NCBI GenBank assembly: GCA_015680685.1 | Contig: MNCI01029492.1 | Span: 283,542-347,541 of the forward strand | From: Gnetum montanum | Lineage: Eukaryota > Streptophyta > Gnetopsida > Gnetales > Gnetaceae | Direction of reading: 5' to 3' | DNA: 64,000 nucleotides | Part shown: positions 10,741 to 21,262 of the stretch, one piece after another | Position numbering within the stretch: position 1 is the first letter of the stretch | How the letters are laid out: each line of letters opens with the position of its first letter | Notes under the pieces: generated by a model | Seen by the model: the letters and a program-made list of their open reading frames with translations, nothing else | Databases searched by the model: none | Told to the model about the DNA's origin: nothing | Position numbers and translations under genes: made by a program

Positions 10741-11213
10741 TTCAAGAGCAAGGGCAGTGTTGATAATTACCAGCTTGCCATTTTGCAGGAATGCATACTC
10801 TAAATGAGCCGGTAGAGATTTTAGTTCAAGGGGCTCTTGCTTGAATCTCCTAGGGATCTCTAGCTTTCCCTAGTCATCAAAGTCATCAACGATGAAGGTT
10901 TGTCGATGAATATCCTCCATCACATCCATGCTTGCGCTAGCCCCTCAGACGATTCCATGCAGATTGTGCTGCTAGTAGGATCAGCTGTCGGCCACTTGGT
11001 GCCCTCTTGGGTAGTGGCTGCTGCGTACAGGCACTATTGAATTTCTAATTCCTCGGTACACTGACTGCATGCTTGAATGGATGTCTGCTTAATGAGCTAC
11101 TGCACATACGCGATGCATGGAACTCTTTTCTTCTCAAACTTCCCGAAAGGATTTTCTTGTGAAATTTCCAGGGATAGATCTCAGAGTCCTAGTTGTGCAT
11201 CCACCGTGCTTAG
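10741..11213 (-). other. Protease-RT linker of B1
   Basis: This is the polypeptide region between protease and RT of B1, broken by stops. It aligns with 49500-50160 of B3 (for example the LPAHLEYAFLQNGKLVI-like segment). No separate function can be assigned. Confidence 0.5.
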
Positions 11214-11573
11214 CTAGGCTCTTCCCATGATGATTGGGAAGTTCCCCTTACAGTTTTCAACATGGATGACCAGGAAGTCAGTAGGGTAGGACCACCCACG
11301 GATGGTGGTCACAATGTCCTCCACCAAACCCAAAGGAATGGTGATGGATTGATCTGCTAGCTTAAGCTGGATGTTGCTCTTCTTTAGCAGGGGCAGGTTC
11401 CAGTTCTTGTACATATCGTGAGAGATTAGATTAATCCCTGACCTCGAGTCTAGAAGAGCTTTGCACGGCTCATTCCCAGCCACCTGAAGATATATGAGGG
11501 GGCTTCTTGGATCTATTAATTTTTGGGGGAGAGACTCAGCTTTGATCCAGTCGGTCACTACATGTGTGAGCAT
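11214..11573 (-). pseudogene. Aspartic protease of B1
   Basis: This is a retropepsin-like domain that would process the element polyprotein. The frame of 119 codons carries CKALLDSRSGINLIS at the active site and FPIIMGRA at the C-terminal end. The B3 copy reads ALLDLGSGINLIS at the same place, so the catalytic D-x-G of B1 has become D-S-R and this copy should be inactive. It continues without a clear boundary from the gag frame upstream and into the RT linker downstream. Confidence 0.78.
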
Positions 11574-14039
11574 GACCGTCTAGACATTGGATTACGGTGG
11601 AGTGGAGGACTACTCGGGTGGTATGATGGTAGAGACGTTGATAGGTTCTGAGGCACTGGCCATAGGCGTAGGTGAGGGTGTATTCGGATTATTGGGCCAG
11701 AAGAAGGAACATTTACGTGGCTTGGGTTCTGGTCCACTCGGCCTAGATGCCGGTTGTAAGTTAACAGCCCTCGTAGCGTTTCATTATTGTGGCTGTGGTG
11801 GTATTTCTCCCTACATGGATGGAGCAGGTGGCAACGGAGAGGAATGATGTGGAGGAGTGGTAGAAGAAGGTGACGGAGGGTAGAAGGGATGTGGATTTGT
11901 CCCCCTGGGTGATGGAGATGGATGTCTGAAATATTCAGGGGGGTGGTAGTAACTAGGAAAGGCTGCATGACTGGAAGACTCTCTTGGAGAGACAGGCTAC
12001 TAAACATAGTACCCATAAGGATCTGGTTTCTTGTAAGGGTACTACTACCTTGGAGGTGGCATCCCCCATACTTGTGGTTGTTGCCATTGTTGGAAATACT
12101 CGTATAGTTGCGGAGGCTTTTCACTTGGATAGTATCCTTGCTGCTGATGGTGGAATCGTCAGGGGTTACCTTGTGGATAAGGCAACCTTCAGGGCATCAG
12201 CCTTTGCAACAAATGAGGGTTTAAGGCATAGACCCTAGACTCTTGTAGGTGAGACACCATAGAACAACATCCCTTGGGATGTTCATATTGGCATATGCCA
12301 CATCCATCATCCTCCTCGATGTCAGAGTCTGCAACCTGCTCAGCTGTAGCAACTTTTCCCTTACCTTTGTGTTGGGTATGTTCAGCTCCCTTCTTCCTAC
12401 GCCGATCATGGTCACTACCCTCTTCTTTGGACTCTTCAAAAATTTTTAATACACTTTGAAATCTTTCATCCAAAGAGTCCCACATTTTATCCACCTTCGC
12501 CGATATTTCAAATGCAAAATTTTGTAACGGAAAAGTCTTCCGATTCACCACTGCTTCCAGTGGTGACTCTTCGTCGTCATCACAAAATTGGACCCCCCTT
12601 TTTCTAAGGGAAGGGTCCCAGTTGAATTCTTCAGCACTATCCTTTTTTCTGAGTTCTCCTTCCTCTTTGGCCACCTGATCAATGAGGCACTGCAACTAAT
12701 GGGCCCTTAGCTCTGAAAGCCTTCCCTTGGTGTAGACACCAAGGGTCTTTCTTGTTTCAAAACGGAGCCCATCAATAATGTGGCAAAGCTGTGCCCATTG
12801 AGAATAACCATGACCAGGGCACCAATGCAATAGTGAGTAACACTTGCTCATGGCAGCATCCAAGGGTTCATGATTCCCTTGTTTCCAACCTTGGATATGC
12901 CTTCTCAAATTTTCCACTTTAGAGTACGTTTGATATTTGTCATTAAAGATTTCAAGCATCCATCTTCTAACTAATTTCGGCTCTAAGGACTGATACCAAC
13001 TTTCGGATTCTTTGATGAGTGTTTAGGAAAACAGCTTCAACCATTGCCAATCATTATCAATATTTTGCAGGGTGCAGGCATCATGGAATGCCTGCAAGTG
13101 GGTCTGCGGATCACAGTTGTATCCTCCTTCAAATCTGGGGATGTTGTTCATGTCAACACGCTTGATTTGACTATCCTTCATGTGCCTGCTTGGGCTATGA
13201 ACTGCCTCTGCAATGTGGAGCATGCTCCGAGTAGCTAACAACGGCTCATCTGAATCATAGTCCTATTGGGGACTATAACGTCTACGACGATTTTTGCTAC
13301 CCCTTCTTTCATGCTGACAAGGGTTGTGTGATTGGTCACGTGCTCCCTCATGTTTCCCCACTCGAACTTGCTTACCACCATCCTTTCTCTCCAACCTTCC
13401 CTTGTGATGCTCAGAACCTGAGCTGGAGGAAGGTAAAGGAGAGGGGGAGGATGGAGAAGAAGGAGAGGCATCGCCACCGCTTCGGCATTGATCCCCCCAT
13501 CTACCTTGGTGACGGCTGCGGTCATCTCCTCCATCTTTGCTTCATGACCCACCATCCTCTTGAGGATCGTGGTCACTTGGAGGTTGGTTCTAGATGAATG
13601 ACTGGAGGATCTATGGCCCCAGGTGAAGTTCAGTCGAATGAGTATCATGAAATACGGGATCTCCATCGTCTTGCGGCCCTTGCAAGAATAAGGGGTTACT
13701 GAAGTGTTTCCCCTTCTGTTGTTCATATCACTTGACCTGCTATTGATCTCTTGTCTATTGAGCTTCCATGGGACGATAGTTCCGAAAGTCATGGTCCTCC
13801 ATGACATATTCCGCCACTCGATCCTGGATGCCCATTCTGCCCAGATTGTGGTACAACATTGTAGGAGCTGCTCGGTTGAGCGGTAGCATGATGCTACCCT
13901 CCATGTCCCACCATCGAAGATGTTCATCCTGATGTAGGATGAATGTGAAATTAAGGACATATTGATCGGGATGTTTATATACCACCTGACATTCTTGCGG
14001 CACCGGTGGTTCAAATGCATCTCTCCTGTGAGAAGACAT
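11574..14039 (-). pseudogene. Gag of Athila-like element B1, frameshifted
   Basis: This is the structural protein of the B1 particle. I chose the start at 14039 (MSSHRRD) because B3 has the matching MSSSHRQD at 62941. Recognisable pieces in order are MEGSIMLPLNRAAP, a Pro/Ser- and Arg-rich low-complexity stretch (about 13500-13350), IPRFEGGYNCDPQTHLQAF, the gag core (FNDKYQTYSKVENLRRHI, CPGHGYSQWAQL, IIDGLRFETRK) and a zinc-knuckle-like CGICQYEHPKGCC. The segment 12188-11574 is a Pro-rich linker read in shifting frames. Stops and frame changes (around 13750, 13022 and 12695) show that it is dead. Confidence 0.78.
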
Positions 14040-14187
14040 GTTGGACGTTAGATGGTCCATATTATTGGTGTACCTTATAATTAACTTTAAATTTGCCTAG
14101 TGTGTGAAGATAATTCTATCCTAGGTCCGATCCAATGACTTGAATGATAATTTCACTAAGGGTAGATAATGCATGTAAGACTAACAA

Positions 14188-14207
14188 GTCCCCGACAGTG
14201 GCATCAA
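14188..14207 (-). other. Primer binding site of B1
   Basis: Directly after the LTR end (CTCATCA) the minus strand reads TTGATGCCACTGTCGGGGAC. This differs only by transitions from the TGGCGCCGTTGCCGGGGA-type primer site known from Athila-like elements. Confidence 0.75.
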
Positions 14208-15230
14208 TGATGAGCAGCTAGGTACCCCTACGCCCAACCATATGAATACAAGCGTTCACACGCAATCCGGTCGAACTCTGCAGACTATAAGCACTTAACA
14301 TGCACTAGACTTCTAACTAGTGAAACCTTGGGTTAGAACGGTCGTTGTCATCCTAATCTCACTTGTAAAGTTCTATTGCGATGGTTAAGTGAGACTAAGG
14401 CTAATGATTTTTATATCTTTTAATTATCTTTTTCAACAACTAAGTGAGGTATGAAAGTAATGAAGAAACTATTATCTAATCTCTAATTATCCTAGTGTAT
14501 ATGCTAACTACTCCTAGCATAAGCATCCGGTCCCATCCTCCGAGCACATTTTGAGCATTTCCTAACACTGCTAGGTTACCAAATGTTAAGCGTCGCTGGG
14601 TTTACCAAGTGTTTGGATTATGTTTGAGATGGTCATACTTATGTCTTTTACCAACTATGAATGAACACTAATGATTGAAACTATAATAGTGAAAACATAA
14701 ATAATCGACAAGTAACTAATAAAGCATAAACAAATGATTAATAAAGCATAAACATCTTAAACTATTAAATGCATGAAACAACTAAGTCCAAATGCTGCAA
14801 GGATTGCATGAACAGTTCATCTTTATTACCATCACGCTAATGGGCTCAGATACATCAACGCTCGAATAAAGATTCGACGCTTTTCATACTCCTACTGTGG
14901 GCACTTGGAAAATATTCTATCTCTTGCGGGAGCAAACTGCAAGAGCTTCGCTATCGCTGCTCAAAGATGCCTAAATGAGGTGGAAGGCCCTCATATTTAT
15001 AGATTCGGGAAGGGTGGCTATGTATACGGGGCCTCGTCGACGCAGGGTGGCTACGTCGACGTGGCCACGTATACGCAGCCCAATCAATGCATTGACTTTT
15101 GACACTTCATTAAGTGGGTTGGTATTTATAGTGAAGACTAGGATCCACTACATTGTATCTATGATGATGTAAGTAGGGCTATGACATCATAGATATGATA
15201 TTGCATCAATTGACATAAAAGGTTTTATCA
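14208..15230 (-). repeat. Family-B LTR flanked by a PPT on one side and a PBS on the other
   Basis: On the minus strand this LTR runs TGATAAAACC to GCTCATCA and is 1023 bp long. A polypurine tract (minus CATGGGGATA, at 15231-15240) abuts its 5' end and belongs to B2. A primer site (14207-14188) abuts its 3' end and belongs to B1. The TATA box is at 14994-15002 (minus CTATAAATAT). Upstream lie GTATACG/CGTATAC and GTCGAC inverted motifs (15021-15080). A perfect 10-bp inverted repeat (ATCTATGATG, 15157-15166 with 15185-15194) lies close to the LTR start. Confidence 0.82.
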
Positions 15231-15246
15231 TATCCCCATGATTGAC
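15231..15246 (-). other. Polypurine tract of B2
   Basis: The minus strand reads GTCAATCATGGGGATA immediately before the LTR. The B3 tract at 41794-41806 (AATCGTGGGGGTA) stands in the same position, which supports the call. Confidence 0.7.
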
Positions 15247-16843
15247 TAGAAACTCATCCTCAAGCTCAAATAAAAGAAGGATAGAGTTCCTTACAAAATT
15301 TATGGGGTTGTATATAGACTTGAATACTATGACTTATTTACATTACTGACTCTACTACAAATGTCACATTGTGGTTCTAGTAATGTTTACAAAATTATCA
15401 TGCATTACATGATGGACACACATGACAAATAAAAATAGACAAGACAAAACAAAACTTTAGATCTCAATATAGCCTTTAAGTTCCTGCTAGTGGTGGTTCC
15501 TCCATCAATCTCTTTTCTTTTTCATCAAGCTTTTGGAATTGGTATCTATTAAGTAATGTCCAAAGCTTCTCCTCTTCTAGTTTGGGATCATGTATCATTT
15601 AAGCAAATTTAGTGATGTTTGCTAGAGGTGGTACTTATCATGAGCAAGGAAACTATGGAAATATTTTATTTGCCTTCATATTTTAGACCATGAACTTCCA
15701 TCGTCTATCTTCAAATGCTCTAGCTACTTTTCGTAGTTCCTAGTGATCTCTCATTCTATGAGCTAGATTTGCTGCTACATCTTTCTATTCCTAGTAGATA
15801 GCCGTGGCCACTTGGAGCTTGGTGTTTGCAATATGTAGCTTTTGTTGTGCATCTTTCCCATTTCTGAACTCCTTTTCATATAGTACATACACCATGACCA
15901 CTTGTTGCTCCAGTTCATTTTTAGATTTACCTGCTATAAGCATGGCTAGATTAGCATAATGAAGGTTTGCTAATCCCATGTATTTTGTGAGATCTTTAAT
16001 TTGCAGGTCCATATTTTTTATTTTTACTTAATGTACATGGACAAGTCCATCCAAGATTGGCTTTCAAACAGGTTTTTGTGCTATGATTGAACTGATTTTG
16101 GCTTTAGCCATATGGATTTCCTTTTCATTAATCTATTTATACATGCCCACTTGATCTCTAAAGTGTTATTTTAGTCTTTCATGCTTCTTGTTCTCATTTT
16201 TCCATGTAGTAATCTTAATAGTTGACTTTTGGTGGATTGTGTGGATCTCTTCTATTGATAGGATTCTATTCTTTCTAGCAATTTTTTGGATGTATTAGTT
16301 GACTTTAGCAAATTGCTCTCTTTGCTAATGAATGCTTTCTTCAAGAACTTTCTTTTATTTTTCAATGTCCGTCAACCTTATATTATCTACAACAATTGTT
16401 ATTCTTCCTCAAAGGAAGTTAGGGCTCTAACATGAGGATATGTTTGTGCTTCAGCCACTGAGTTATTCCACATTACTTTCTTCTTCTCCATCTTTACTTG
16501 AATATTTTTCACTACCAGCAGGGCTACCTCCTCACTTTTGAATTTGTCTAGTTAGTCAAGCACTACATATTGTGGAGAGTATTATTTCTCTACTCTTAAT
16601 GTTGCTAATTCTCCTTGCAACCTTTGCATCTCATTTTCTGCATGTTCGACCCTAGTTTTTGCCATCACTAGCTTGCCCTTGGCTAAAATAAGTTCAAACT
16701 GTAGTGCAGTGATATCATTGGGGATATCAAAAAGATTTTGCATTGGGGATGTCCTCATGCTCCTATGGGGCCATAGAGATTCCAACTACGGTTTCAACAT
16801 CCTTGGCTCTAGTAATATTTGCTAGTGGCACAACAAGAATATT
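15247..16843 (-). pseudogene. 3' ORF of B2, C-terminal coiled-coil part
   Basis: These are remains of the extra ORF between integrase and 3' LTR of the family-B element. Readable minus-strand pieces include 16785-16582 (LFDIPNDITALQFELILAKGKLVMAKTRVEHAENEMQ-type, heptad-rich) and 16012-15791 (LTKYMGLANLHYANLAMLIAGKS, KNELEQQVVMVY). They match the B3 ORF at 43300-42400 segment by segment. The N-terminal half of the same ORF continues at 35960-35197, beyond the copia insertion. Frequent stops make it a pseudogene. The long Lys/Glu/Leu-rich pattern suggests coiled coil. Confidence 0.65.
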
Positions 16844-16848
16844 GAAAG

Positions 16849-17485
16849 TGTTATAATCAGATTTGAAAACATGTTACAAATGCTCTAGAGAAATTATTAG
16901 AATCCTATAGATCTGAATAAATCATTAGAGGCAAAATATTGTGCTGTAGCATGTCAAGAAACACTATAAATCACTCTAAAACGTTCTAAACTCTAGCAAA
17001 CATTTACTGTGATAACAAAATGAAAGCAGAATGAAAACAATAAAAATAGCACAATAACACATAGAGTTATGTGGTTTGGGCCCCTTTTACCCTACTTCCA
17101 CAACAATGCTGATCTACCTTCTATTCTTCTCAAATCTTCAAGACACAAGTCATCCTTGTAACTTTTCCAAACACTCAATCTATTATTATAATAGATCTCA
17201 GATCAACACCAACAAGACTCACGTCTCCAAGGTAAAACCTTGATACAATGCTTTCACTTCAAAGCACACACTAAAGGCTACCCCAAGCCTTCTATTTATG
17301 AAGAAACATGAGGACCAAACCCCAATCCTAATACATGTGGGATAAAACACCAAGCCTCCTATTTATGAGGAAACATGAGGACCAAACCCCAATCCTAATA
17401 CATGTGGGATAAAACACATCCCCAGATCAAATGCAACATAAAAGGAAATACAACAATTAATGTATTTGTCTTCATTTTTCCAACA
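16849..17485 (-). repeat. 3' LTR of copia element C
   Basis: On the minus strand it begins TGTTGGAAAAATG and ends TTATAACA. It contains two tandem copies of a 67-bp unit (about 17285-17351 and 17352-17418). A polypurine tract (minus CAAGGGGGAGTT, 17486-17499) precedes it on the element side. Confidence 0.88.
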
Positions 17486-19014
17486 AACTCCCCCCTTGAA
17501 GACAAGTCTAACCAGCCTTTAAGAGATGTGCACTTTTGATTAAGCTTCAGTTATCCCAAGCTTCTTCCTACAAAAAATGTGTTTTTTAGCTATAACTGGT
17601 TTTGTTAAAGCATCAGCAACATTGAGTTTTATATGGACCTTTTGAACATGCACCAAGCCATCCTCTATGATTTCTCTTATGAAGTGGAATCAGACATCTA
17701 TATGTTTTGTCCTGGCATGAAAGGCAGAATTCTTTGCAAGATGGATTGCACTCAAACTATTACAAAACATAGCATACCTTTGTTGTTTTAATCCAAGAGA
17801 CTACAAAAATCTCTTCATCCATAACATCTTCTTGCATGCTTCTATGAGGGCTACATACTCTAATTCAATTGTAGATAAAGTTACTAGTGGTTGTAGACGT
17901 GACAACCAACTCACTACTGCACCACCAAAAATAAATGTGTACCTTGTAGAAGATCATCTTGTATCATGATCAGTAGTAAAGTTTACATCTACAAAACCTT
18001 CAATGTGCAGATTAGCATCTCCAAAACATAAGCAATGTGTTTTTGTGCCCTTTAAATATTTTAAAATCCATTTGACAGCTAACCAGTGATTCCACCCATA
18101 GTTGTTTATAAATCTACTAACAACTCCAACGACATAAGAAATATCAGGATGTGTACAAACCATGGCATACATCAATGACCCAATAGCAGAAGTATTGGGA
18201 TATTTTTAACCTTTTCAAAATCCTCTTTTGACTTTGGACAGTCCTTCTTTGATAAATTAAATTGTGCTAAAAAAGATGTACTTATAGGTTTTGCATCCTT
18301 CATGTTGAAATACTTTAGAACCTTTCCAATGTAATCTTCCTGACTTAACCATAGCTTCTTCCTTTTTCTATCCTTGTAAATATTCATACCAAGAATTTTC
18401 TTTGCCTATCCTAAATCTTTCATAGCAAATTATTTGCCCATTTCCAATTTTAAACGTTTTATCTCTACTATATCATTTCCAACAATAGCATATCATCAAC
18501 ATACAACAACAACACTGTAAATTTACTTGAAACATCTTTAGAAAAAAACACACAGTGGTCTAGGTTGTTTTTCTGATAAGATAGCTTCTTCATGAAAGTA
18601 TCAAACCTTTTATACCACTGCCTAGGGGCTTATTTCAAACCGTATAAACTCTTTTTCAGTTTACAAACCAGTCTTGAACCTTGCTGTTCTTCATACCCTT
18701 CTGGCTATTTCATGTAAATTTCCTCCTCCAAATCTCCATGGAGGAATGCTATTTTTATATCCAGTTGTTCCAACTCTAAGTCCATGTAGGCCACCAATGA
18801 TAGCACTAAATGTATAGAAGAGTGTTTTACTACTGGAGAAAAAATTTCTTGAAAGTCAATACCTGGTTTCTGTGCATAGCCTTTCATCACCAACCTAGCC
18901 TTGAAATGTTTTTCCCCATTTTCCTCTGATTTAATTCTGTATAGGCACTTGCAATTCAAGGGTTTTCTCCCTTTTGGCAACTGAACTAGCTTCCAGGTTT
19001 TGTTCTGTTGACAA
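17486..19014 (-). pseudogene. Copia reverse transcriptase-RNase H of element C
   Basis: This is the RT-RNase H part of a Tork-like copia polyprotein. Visible are NKTWKLVQLPKGRKPL, FKARLVMKGYAQKPGIDF, FSPVVKHSSI, LEQLDIKIAFLHGDLEEEIYM, the catalytic YVDDM (near 18491-18505), SYVVGVVSRF, HWLAVKWILKYLKGT and the RNase H end (DHDTR, IELEYVAL-like, 17850-17990). The first catalytic Asp of RT reads LDIKIAFL, which is the normal context. Stops and frameshifts break it about every 100-300 bp. The N-terminal end fades at about 19014-19045, where sequence of element A2 begins, so integrase is lost. Confidence 0.85.
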
Positions 19015-19044
19015 GGGTGAAATAGTATTTGACGAGGCAAACCC

Positions 19045-20599
19045 GATAAAGCCCCAAAACCAACCCATGGGGGTCTACAAGGATCCTCTCAATACTAATG
19101 ATGCACCATATGTGATTAATACTATCCATGTGGAGAATGGATAAGGTGTCCCTCGAAAACCTTTTGTAATTTGCAGGCCTTTTGAAACTACATCTACCCC
19201 AACGCCTCTCTAAATCCCTTTTGTCATACGCACATCCCCCACATCACAAAAGCCATTCGTCGTCTGCGTACCTCTTTTTGTCGCAGCAGCAAACATGCCA
19301 TCAAAAACCTGACCCACTCCCTTTGTGATTCAGGTGACAAAACACCCTGACATGCAACCTCCTACCATTCCCTCGTGACCCCTGTAAGAGCATCTTGCTG
19401 ATAGGCTAACACGAGAGCACCTAGAAAAGGAACATCATGAGCACAAATTGGGACCACCAAAGCCCATATCGCTAAATGCTATTCCTATGGTTCCGTCCAC
19501 TAGTGAGCCTAGCACAAGTCATCAAGATAAGAATACTGGTACTCCGAGTGTCCCAAATTCAACATCCCCAGCTGCTAACACTAGAATCCCTCCATGAGAG
19601 ATACGAATGTTGGGTCAAATGGATCGAGTCTCCATAGACAAGAGCGTCCCAAGTGGTAAGGATCTAGCGAGTGCATTGACCCAAGTCACACAGGCTTTGA
19701 AACAAAAGAACACCTCCTTAAGCCTATACGATCTAGTAATGACTTCACTGGTACATTGAGAAGCTCTCATGCGTATGTTGACTTCAATTCCTGTTAGCAA
19801 GGACCTTATCGCGGATGAGCTATCCATTTATGCAATATTGTCCTCACAACCTCAAGAATCGAGGCCCACATCCCTAGAGTTTCATGCCAATGATATTAAG
19901 CAAGATGAGAAAACTGGAGAGGTCACTACAGCCCCTATGTTCATAACAATACAAGTCAACCACTTCAAGATACGTAGGGTGCACGTCGATGACGGTGTAG
20001 CAACAAATGTAATACCCTTTCTTGTCATCAAAAAACTGGATCTTATAGAGCAAATATGGCCCACAACAACTTCTTTTTTAAAATCCTTTAGTGGTTCCCG
20101 TGTTGTGGTAAAAGGCATTCTTACCTTGGATTTCGTAGCAGGGGATCAGTTCCCCACATCAACTGAATTTGTAGTGGTTGATGAAATGCTAGGGTTCAAT
20201 CTGATTCTAGGACGACCTTGGCTAGCTCAACTTAGAGCCGTATCCTCACCTATCCATCAAGAAATCCACCTACCTTATGAGGGTGGTGAAATCATCATAC
20301 ATGGGAACATGACAACATCACTCACTTCCTCATGCTTGGGAATGGATCAAGGGTCGGAGGTTGAGTTCTCTGAGCCTGAATAAGAAACCATGATTGCACT
20401 TCAATACATGAACCAATCATTAACTCATGATCCTACTAAAACTGATGAAGCATTGGATGACACAGACATAGGAGCCATTCTCTCTGACGTCTCTTGGTTG
20501 GAGCTACCTTTTAACATCTCCAATGAAGGGGAAGGGGAGTATAAGATCATACCTACATGTCCTACCCCTTACGTCAAACTACGAAAAATAAAAAAATAA
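19045..20599 (+). pseudogene. Gag C-terminus and protease of A2
   Basis: The first 700 bp match the gag C-terminal low-complexity region of A3 (Pro/Thr/Lys-rich, KPF and IQV motifs) but are full of stops. From 19769 a frame of 204 codons reads the aspartic protease: IRRVHVDDGVATNVIPF (active-site DDG), LIEQIWPTTT, FNLILGRPWLAQLRAVSSPIHQEI and LPYEGGEIIIHGN. These motifs are those of Tat-clade proteases. A stop near 20383 is followed by further readable sequence to 20599 (ALDDTDIGAILSD). RT does not follow; tandem repeats do. Confidence 0.82.
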
Positions 20600-20604
20600 C
20601 TCAA

Positions 20605-20880
20605 TAACCAGAGCAAACTACCAGGCGTTCGGAATGATGTTAAACTACCAATCGTCTAGTACGACGTTTAATTGCTAGCGAATGTCCACAATGATGTTAA
20701 ACTAGCCACAGTCAGAAATGGCCAGTTCCTTTTGAGTTTCCCAAAACTGTTATTGCTTTTGGCCCACTATGGCCTAAAACTAGTAATCCCTCATTCTTTT
20801 CTTTCAACACAGATACAAGTCCATCATGACTTTAAACTGATGTGCATGGCCCGAAATGGCCTTAAACTAGAGCTTAGTAC
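20605..20880 (+). repeat. TAAACT-core repeats after A2 protease
   Basis: Seven to eight divergent units carry cores such as GATGTTAAACTACCA, GACTTTAAACTGATG and GGCCTTAAACTAG. They are the same type as the arrays after the A1, A2 and A3 integrase/protease regions. After them, 20881-21262 is AT-rich and I see nothing in it. Confidence 0.75.
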
Positions 20881-21262
20881 GTCGCAAGTTTATAAACTTT
20901 TGTTACGTTATGTCAACTTTTCATTTACATGCCATAAGTTGCAATTTCAATTCATGCATTCTCGTTACTTTTTCCTTTTACAAATATTTTCCTTACGTTT
21001 CATTCTACATTTTGAAATCTCATTTTACAATAAGCTACACACATATGTTCACAATATACCTGAGAAAATAAGAAAAATAATGAAAAAAAGAAAAAGAGAA
21101 AACATATAAAAATAAATAAATATTGAACATCAATATGGTAATAGAATTCCAATACATTATGCCATGATTAGATCCATATCATTACATCTGTTCATCATAT
21201 ATTTCCATTAAACATCCAAAAATCCAAAACATTTAATAGCTCAAGCCCAATTAACAATTAGC

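Noticed and set aside
13235-14020. 261-codon minus-strand ORF in B1 gag
   Set aside because: Wrong frame of gag: the frame giving MSSHRRD and MEGSIMLPL has the B3 counterpart, while this one gives Met- and Arg-rich noise.
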